A program made the translations under genes and the position numbers. 64,000 nucleotides of DNA, from positions 2,356,001 to 2,420,000 of the forward strand of contig NZ_CP035311.1 of assembly GCF_004114795.1 (NCBI RefSeq). The letters run 5' to 3'. Positions 58,780 to 64,000 of the stretch are shown in pieces. The notes under the pieces are model-generated. The model worked only from the letters and a program-made list of their open reading frames with translations. It made no database searches and was not told the origin of the DNA. Position 1 is the first letter of the stretch. The number at the start of each line of letters is the position of its first letter. This stretch comes from Janthinobacterium sp. 17J80-10. Its GTDB lineage: Bacteria; Pseudomonadota; Gammaproteobacteria; Burkholderiales; Burkholderiaceae_D.

Positions 58780-58821
58780 AAAAAAATGATGGGAAAGAGC
58801 GGCGCAAGGCCGATCTTTCCC
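58780..58821 (-). terminator. Terminator-like hairpin between skp and lpxD
   Basis: GGGAAAGA (58791-58798) pairs with TCTTTCCC (58814-58821), and inside it CGGC pairs with GCCG around a five-base loop, giving 12 bp with one mismatch. On the leftward strand the stem is followed by ATCA and then seven T (58786-58780). It sits in the 69-base gap before lpxD and 11 bases before its start. It may partly terminate transcription from bamA-skp into lpxD; function is inferred. Confidence 0.6.
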
Positions 58822-58837
58822 GGGATGGAAAGGATGC

Positions 58838-59353
58838 TTACTTGTTCAGTGCTTTCAATACCTTGTCAGTGATATCGATGCGCGGGCTGGCGTAGACGGC
58901 TTCCTGGAACACGATATCGTATTTTTCAGCTTCGGCAATCTGCTTGATCACCTTGTTGGTGCGCTCGAGCACCACGGCCAGTTCCTCGTTGCGGCGCTGG
59001 TTGAGGTCTTCCCGGAATTCGCGCTGCTTGCGCTGAAAATCCTTGTCGAGGTCCGTCAATTCGCGCTGGCGACGCATGCGGTCGGATTCGGACAGCACGG
59101 CCGCATCCTTGTCCAGGCGCTCCGAAATGGTTTTCAGGCGTGCCGCCATGTCCTGCAATTCGCGGTCGCGCTTGGAAAATTCCTGCTCGATCTTGGCCTG
59201 CGCCGTTTTGGCAGGCACTGCTTCGCGGAAAATGCGTTCCGTGCTGACGAATCCGATTTTGGCATCTTGCGCATGGGCACTTGCCAAAGGCAAGAAACAA
59301 GCCGCGGCCAACGCTGCGCATTTAATCCAGGTAATTGAATATGCTTTCGACAT
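58838..59353 (-). CDS. skp: Periplasmic chaperone Skp/OmpH
   Basis: This 171-residue protein has a signal peptide (CAALAAACFLPLASAHAQ, cleavage near 28) followed by KIGFVSTERIFREAVPAKTAQ and long charged helices (about 50-140), as in the tentacle arms of Skp. It carries unfolded outer-membrane proteins to the Bam complex. It follows bamA by 58 bases, the conserved order. Confidence 0.94.
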   Translation of the reverse strand: MSKAYSITWIKCAALAAACFLPLASAHAQDAKIGFVSTERIFREAVPAKTAQAKIEQEFSKRDRELQDMAARLKTISERLDKDAAVLSESDRMRRQRELTDLDKDFQRKQREFREDLNQRRNEELAVVLERTNKVIKQIAEAEKYDIVFQEAVYASPRIDITDKVLKALNK

Positions 59354-59411
59354 CTAGGTATTTCTCCGAATCCGAACTACAACACAAAACGCTTATTATG
59401 CCACTACGCCC

Positions 59412-61802
59412 TTAGAAGCCGGTACCCAGCTGGAACTGGAAGTTCTGCGTCAGGTCGCCCGGCTTGGCATTGAAAGGCTTGCCGTAACTGATTTTCAAAG
59501 GGCCGATCGGCGAAATCCAGCTGATGCCCAGACCGCCGGAATAGCGCAGGTCGCCGGTCTTGATCTTCTGGTTTTCGGCAAAAACGTTGCCGGCGTCAAG
59601 GAACGTGAACCAGCGCAAGCTGCGGTCACGCCCGGAAAACGGCACTTGAAACTCCACGTTGGCAATGATGCGCTTGGAACCGCCCAGCGCATCGCCCTGC
59701 GGATTGTTTGCCGTCGCCGCTGAACGCGGTCCCAGCGAAGAACCCTCAAAACCGCGCACCGAGCCGATACCGCCAGCGTAAAAATTCTTGAACACGGGGT
59801 AAGGTTTGCCACCCATGCCGGCACCGTAATCCAGTTCGCCATTGAGTGCCAATGTCATCGTCCGGAAGACCGGCAAAAATTGCTGATACTGATAAACCCC
59901 GCGGTAATACCGCTGGTCACCGAAGGCCGCCACTTCAAGGTTGGCGCGTTGATACTGGCCTGTGGTCGGGGTCAGCACGCTATCGCGACTATCGCGCTGC
60001 CAGGCTGCTGTCAGCGGAAAACTGGTCGTGGTGGCGCTACATATGCTGTTGGCGGGAACAACCGCTGCCGTACATGGACCGCTCGCACCAAATGCCGCGA
60101 CATAATCGCGATAAACCTGTGGACTGTCGTTGAACCCCGGCACGCCAAAATAGGTCTCGACCTTGGTACGCTCGACGCCGATGCCGAAGTAGATGGTATC
60201 CAGTTCGGTAAACGGCACGCCATGCATGATGCTGCCGCCAGTCGTGACGATCTTGTATTCACCCGTATTGACCAGCGGCGGGCGGCTGGTACGGTAAAAC
60301 ACTTCCAGGCTGCGGCTGATGCCGTCGTCGGTCACATACGGATCGACATGCGAGAAGGCGATGGTGCGGTTGTACTTGCTCGTATTCACATCGACGCCAA
60401 GTGTCTTGCCGCTGCCAAAGGCATTGGCCTGGTGCACCGAGGCCGACAAGGTCATCCGTTCGCTGCTGGAGAAACCGGCGCCCAGCGACAATGTCCCGGT
60501 TGGCTTTTCGACCACGGAAACGTTCACATCTACCTGGTCGCTCGTGCCCGGCACCTCAGGCGTCTCGATATTGACTTCATTGAAGTAACCGAGGCGGTCA
60601 ACGCGGTTGCGCGAGTTCTTGATCTTGTCGCCGTCATACCAGGAACTTTCAAACTGGCGGAATTCACGTCGCACGACTTCGTCGCGCGTGATGGTATTGC
60701 CGGCGACGTTGATGCGGCGCACGTACACGCGCTTGCCCGGGTCGATGAACACGGTGAAAGCGACTTCGCGCTTTTCACGGTTGATCTCGGGATTGGCATT
60801 GACATTGGCGAAAGCATAGCCGAATGTCCCCATGCGCTCGGAAATCTTCTTGACGCTCTCGGCCAGCTTCTCGCCGGAATAGACATCGCCCTTCTTCAAC
60901 TCGACCAGCGACTTCAATTCCGCTTCACGGCCGAGCAACTCACCCTCGAGCTTGACATCGGCGACCTTGAATTTCTCGCCTTCGTTGATGTTGACGGTGA
61001 TGTAGATATCTTTCTTGTCCGGCGAAATCGACACTTGCGTCGATTCGATCTGCATCTCCAGGTAACCGTTGTTCAGGTAATGGGACTTGATGCTTTCAAT
61101 GTCGCCAGTCAGCTTTTGCTTAGTGTACTGGTCGGACTTGGTGTACCAGGTAAACCAGCCCGGCGTCGTCAGGTTCAGCAAGCCATGCAATTCCTTGTCG
61201 CTGTAGACCTTGTTGCCGACAAAAGTGATTTGCTTGATGCGGGCTGCATCGCCCTCGTCCACGGCAAAGGTGATGTTGACGCGGTTACGCTCGATCGGGG
61301 TCACGGTGGTGGTAACTTTCGCCCCGTACAGGCCACGCGACAGGTATTGCCGCTTCAGTTCCTGCTCGGCGCGGTCGACCATTGCGCGGTCGAAAATGCG
61401 CGATTCCGCCAGGCCGATCTCCTTCAGGGCCTTGGTCAGCTGTTCCTTGTCGAATTCCTTGATGCCGGAAAAATCGACGCTGGCGATGGCAGGACGTTCC
61501 TCGACCATCACCACCAGGACATTGCCCTCGGACTCGATGCGCACATCCTTGAAAAAGCCGGTCGCGTACAGCGCCTTGATGGCGGCGGAGCCCTTTTCAT
61601 CGGTAAAGGTCTCGCCAACCCGCACCGGCAAATAACTGAACACCGTACCGGCTTCGGTACGCTGGATACCCTCGACGCGAATATCCTTGACGACAAACGG
61701 CTCGGCCGCCAGCGCCTGGCCCGAACACAGGGCGAAGGCAGCGACAGCGATCAGACGGCGGGGGAAAGATGGCAGGGCAATACGCGCAGGATGTAATTTC
61801 AT
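59412..61802 (-). CDS. bamA: Outer-membrane protein assembly factor BamA
   Basis: This 796-residue Omp85 protein inserts beta-barrel proteins into the outer membrane. It has a signal peptide (ALCSGQALA, cleavage near 33), five POTRA domains (about 35-430; first at FVVKDIRVEGIQRTEAGTVF), and a C-terminal barrel (about 430-796) with the conserved GGIGSVRGFEGSSLGPRS loop and terminal aromatic residue in FQFQLGTGF. I chose the ATG at 61802; an upstream in-frame start would precede the signal peptide. It lies 64 bases after rseP. Confidence 0.97.
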   Translation of the reverse strand: MKLHPARIALPSFPRRLIAVAAFALCSGQALAAEPFVVKDIRVEGIQRTEAGTVFSYLPVRVGETFTDEKGSAAIKALYATGFFKDVRIESEGNVLVVMVEERPAIASVDFSGIKEFDKEQLTKALKEIGLAESRIFDRAMVDRAEQELKRQYLSRGLYGAKVTTTVTPIERNRVNITFAVDEGDAARIKQITFVGNKVYSDKELHGLLNLTTPGWFTWYTKSDQYTKQKLTGDIESIKSHYLNNGYLEMQIESTQVSISPDKKDIYITVNINEGEKFKVADVKLEGELLGREAELKSLVELKKGDVYSGEKLAESVKKISERMGTFGYAFANVNANPEINREKREVAFTVFIDPGKRVYVRRINVAGNTITRDEVVRREFRQFESSWYDGDKIKNSRNRVDRLGYFNEVNIETPEVPGTSDQVDVNVSVVEKPTGTLSLGAGFSSSERMTLSASVHQANAFGSGKTLGVDVNTSKYNRTIAFSHVDPYVTDDGISRSLEVFYRTSRPPLVNTGEYKIVTTGGSIMHGVPFTELDTIYFGIGVERTKVETYFGVPGFNDSPQVYRDYVAAFGASGPCTAAVVPANSICSATTTSFPLTAAWQRDSRDSVLTPTTGQYQRANLEVAAFGDQRYYRGVYQYQQFLPVFRTMTLALNGELDYGAGMGGKPYPVFKNFYAGGIGSVRGFEGSSLGPRSAATANNPQGDALGGSKRIIANVEFQVPFSGRDRSLRWFTFLDAGNVFAENQKIKTGDLRYSGGLGISWISPIGPLKISYGKPFNAKPGDLTQNFQFQLGTGF

Positions 61803-61866
61803 TAGCAGTCGTTCGTTTTCAATTTTCTTGTGTAGCAATGCGCAAAGCCCGCAAGACAAGCCGGGC

Positions 61867-63222
61867 TCAGGACATGAGGCGCACGATGTCGTTGAACACC
61901 GCCACCGCCATCAATGCCATGAGAATGCCGACGCCGGCGCGTTGCGCAATTTCTCCCACTCGCTCGGACAAGGGTCGTCCGGTCAAAACTTCCAGCGAAT
62001 AATACAGTAAATGGCCACCGTCCAGCACCGGAATGGGTAGCAAATTCATCACACCCAGGCTAATGCTGATGAGGGCAATGAAGCTCAGGTAACTGATGAT
62101 ACCGATGCGCGCGGTCTGGCCAGCATAATCCGCGATGGTGATCGGCCCGGAGATATTTTTCCATGACAGCTCGCCAACCAGCATTTTACCAAGCATTTTC
62201 AGCGTTAACACACTGGAATCCCAGGTACGCTGCACTGCCTTGGTGACTGCCGCGAATGGCGGCGAACTAGCCGTGACCATTTCCGGCGCCACCGGGATTT
62301 CAACCTGGATCTGGCCGATGGTCTTTCCGCCCTGCTCGCGCGCCAGCGGCGTGACTGCAAGGTCCAGCTCGCGGCCATCGCGCAGCACCCGCATGCGCAA
62401 GGATTTTCCGGGCGATGCCCGCACCAGCTCGATCAGTGCCACGCCATCCTTGATCGCCACGCCATCCACTGCAAGGATCACGTCGCCTTGGCGAAAACCT
62501 GCCATCATCGCAGGACCATTTTCCGCAAGCTTGCCGAAAATCGCGCGCGGGCGGGCCAGGTCCAGGCCGAGTTTGCCAAGAAAATCGCCTTCCAGGTCCT
62601 GCGCACCAATGCTGTCGAGCGGCAGCGTTACCGTGTAGGAAGCCGTGTCTGTCCGGGTACGTCGCACCTCCAGCACGGCAGCCTGTTTCGCCACTGCGAG
62701 CTGGATCAGTTGCCAGCGCATGTCCGACCAGATCTGCACGGGTTCGCCATTGATGGCCGTCACCAGTTCGCCGCCGCGCAAGCCTGCCTCATGCGCCGCG
62801 GTGCTGGCCGGCACGGTTCGCAGCAGCGGCGCCGGCTCTGGAATGCCGTTGATGTACAGGCCCGTGAAAATGACGATCGCCAGCAGAAAATTTGCCAGCG
62901 GACCAGCCGCCACGATGGCGATGCGCTTCCAGACGCTTTGCCGGGTGAATTCGCGCGCCAGGTCTTCCGGCGGCAGGCCCGAGACATCTTCTTCGCGGGC
63001 GTCGAGCATCTTCACATAGCCGCCGAACGGCAGGGCCGACAGCGCCCATTCGGTGCGGTCCGGCCCGATCCGGCGCGACCAGAGGACCTTGCCCATGCCG
63101 ACCGAGAAGCGCAGGACCTTGACACCGCACCAGCGCGCGATCCAGTAATGGCCCAGCTCGTGCACCACGATCAGGGTGCCAAGGACGAAAATGAACGCGA
63201 GTAGGGTCTGCAGCAGGTTCAT
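61867..63222 (-). CDS. rseP: Site-2 zinc metalloprotease RseP
   Basis: This 451-residue inner-membrane protease releases the sigma-E type envelope stress response by cutting the anti-sigma factor. The zinc motif HELGH is in TLIVVHELGHYWIARWCGVK (about 18-37), the second motif LDGGHLLYY lies near 397-405, and two PDZ domains occupy about 115-310. Four membrane helices are expected. It begins one base after the dxr stop, the standard dxr-rseP-bamA order. Confidence 0.96.
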   Translation of the reverse strand: MNLLQTLLAFIFVLGTLIVVHELGHYWIARWCGVKVLRFSVGMGKVLWSRRIGPDRTEWALSALPFGGYVKMLDAREEDVSGLPPEDLAREFTRQSVWKRIAIVAAGPLANFLLAIVIFTGLYINGIPEPAPLLRTVPASTAAHEAGLRGGELVTAINGEPVQIWSDMRWQLIQLAVAKQAAVLEVRRTRTDTASYTVTLPLDSIGAQDLEGDFLGKLGLDLARPRAIFGKLAENGPAMMAGFRQGDVILAVDGVAIKDGVALIELVRASPGKSLRMRVLRDGRELDLAVTPLAREQGGKTIGQIQVEIPVAPEMVTASSPPFAAVTKAVQRTWDSSVLTLKMLGKMLVGELSWKNISGPITIADYAGQTARIGIISYLSFIALISISLGVMNLLPIPVLDGGHLLYYSLEVLTGRPLSERVGEIAQRAGVGILMALMAVAVFNDIVRLMS

Positions 63223-63223
63223 G

Positions 63224-64000
63224 TCATGCTATGAGGCAGTCGCGTGCCAGGCGGCGCGCTTCGCGGTCTTGTTCGAGCAAGTCTTCGAGACCGGAAACGG
63301 CGCGCCCTGGCAGCCTGTCCATCACCCTATGTATGAGTTGATCGATTTTCCGAAAGCCGATTTCCCGGTCCAGGAATGCCTGGACCGCCACTTCATTGGC
63401 GGCATTCAATACCGCAGCGGTCGAACCGCCCTCGTTCAGCGCATCATACGCCAGCTTCAGGCAGGGAAAACGCTGAAAATCCGGGGCCAGGAAATGCAGC
63501 TGCCCTATTTTAACCAGATCTACCGGTTCCACGCCTGAGGCGATGCGTTCCGGATAAGCCAGTGCGTGCGCAATCGGCGTGCGCATGTCGGGATTGCCCA
63601 GCTGGGCCAGCAGCGAGCCGTCGACATACGACACCATGGAGTGGATCACGCTTTGCGGATGGATCAGCACCTCGATCTTCTCGGCAGGCGCGCCAAACAG
63701 CCAGTGCGCCTCGATCACTTCCAGGCCCTTGTTCATCATGGTGGCCGAATCGACCGAAATCTTGCGCCCCATGACCCAGTTCGGGTGGGCCACGGCTTCT
63801 TCCGGCGTGACCGCTTCCAGGGTTGCGACATCGCGCCGCAGGAATGGCCCGCCGGATGCGGTCAGGACAATCTTCGCCACGCCATGGTCTTCAGGAGCGC
63901 GGCCAAAGGATTGCGGCAGGCACTGGAAAATTGCATTGTGCTCGCTGTCGATCGGCAGCAAGGTGGCGCCATTCTCGTTCACGGCGTCCATGAACATCTG
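63224..64000 (-). CDS. dxr: 1-deoxy-D-xylulose 5-phosphate reductoisomerase, C-terminal part
   Basis: The gene runs off the right edge; about 259 C-terminal residues are present. It converts DXP to methylerythritol phosphate for isoprenoid synthesis. [50 protein letters not shown] and the metal/substrate region [22 protein letters not shown] are diagnostic, and [15 protein letters not shown] lies near the end. The NADPH-binding N-terminus is outside the window. It is followed after one base by rseP. Confidence 0.96.
   Translation of the reverse strand, partial: QMFMDAVNENGATLLPIDSEHNAIFQCLPQSFGRAPEDHGVAKIVLTASGGPFLRRDVATLEAVTPEEAVAHPNWVMGRKISVDSATMMNKGLEVIEAHWLFGAPAEKIEVLIHPQSVIHSMVSYVDGSLLAQLGNPDMRTPIAHALAYPERIASGVEPVDLVKIGQLHFLAPDFQRFPCLKLAYDALNEGGSTAAVLNAANEVAVQAFLDREIGFRKIDQLIHRVMDRLPGRAVSGLEDLLEQDREARRLARDCLIA

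Noticed and set aside
59880-61796. A 638-codon rightward open frame opposite bamA
   Set aside because: It is antisense to a clear bamA with signal peptide, POTRA domains and barrel; the translation has no recognisable motif.
61846-61867. A 6-bp AGCCCG/CGGGCT hairpin between rseP and bamA
   Set aside because: The stem is short with a ten-base loop, overlaps the rseP stop, and has no U-run, so it is not convincing as a terminator.

Overview
The window looks like chromosomal DNA of a betaproteobacterium in the Burkholderiales, most likely Oxalobacteraceae (Herminiimonas/Janthinobacterium-like). The grounds are moderately high GC, the order dxr-rseP-bamA-skp-lpxD-fabZ-lpxA-lpxB-rnhB, the ppsA/ppsR pair, a QueE with the CX14CX2C cluster motif known from Burkholderia, and a type VI secretion (T6SS) cluster with the divergent order seen in Burkholderia T6SS-1. 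This is family-level recognition only; no database search was possible. No tRNA, rRNA, CRISPR array, transposase or integrase was seen.

Layout. (1) 1-18364: a T6SS locus read outward from an AT-rich divergent control region (10076-10316). Leftward it encodes a TPR lipoprotein, the sheath (tssB, tssC), the tube (hcp), the baseplate (tssE, tssF, tssG), the ClpV recycling ATPase (tssH) and the start of tssA. Rightward it encodes the membrane complex and its connector (tssJ, tssK, tssL), the VgrG spike and a probable effector/immunity pair. TssM and a PAAR protein are absent and may lie left of base 1. (2) 18585-23692: an orphan gene of unknown function, then the leftward chain mltG-tmk-holB-pilZ-tatD with an exported ankyrin protein at its end. 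(3) 23916-33179: ygfZ with two small rightward genes, an acetyltransferase and a thioesterase reading left, purT overlapping a membrane PAS/GGDEF/EAL protein, and a penicillin-acylase-family enzyme. (4) 33331-46686: NAD biosynthesis (nadB facing nadC-nadA), ybiT, a patatin, ldcA-tadA, queD-queE, and guaB - diguanylate cyclase - guaA. (5) 46850-54643: a DUF4124 protein, rnfH-ratA facing smpB, an SPFH/NfeD pair, and divergent ppsA and ppsR. (6) 53843-64000: the leftward envelope-biogenesis run from dxr to rnhB plus an rRNA-type methyltransferase.

Most genes outside the T6SS cargo are ordinary housekeeping genes in tight operons with 1-4 base overlaps. The least ordinary part is the cargo behind vgrG (15990-18364). 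There a 477-residue protein with a membrane-type N-terminal half carries an AT-richer C-terminal domain with faint resemblance to NAD-consuming toxin folds, and it is followed by a probable immunity protein containing an internal duplication. Other points of interest are a strong hairpin behind hcp, a terminator-like hairpin between skp and lpxD, a hairpin over the tatD start codon, c-di-GMP genes physically linked to purine genes, and repeated convergent gene pairs sharing CTAG/TTAG stop overlaps.
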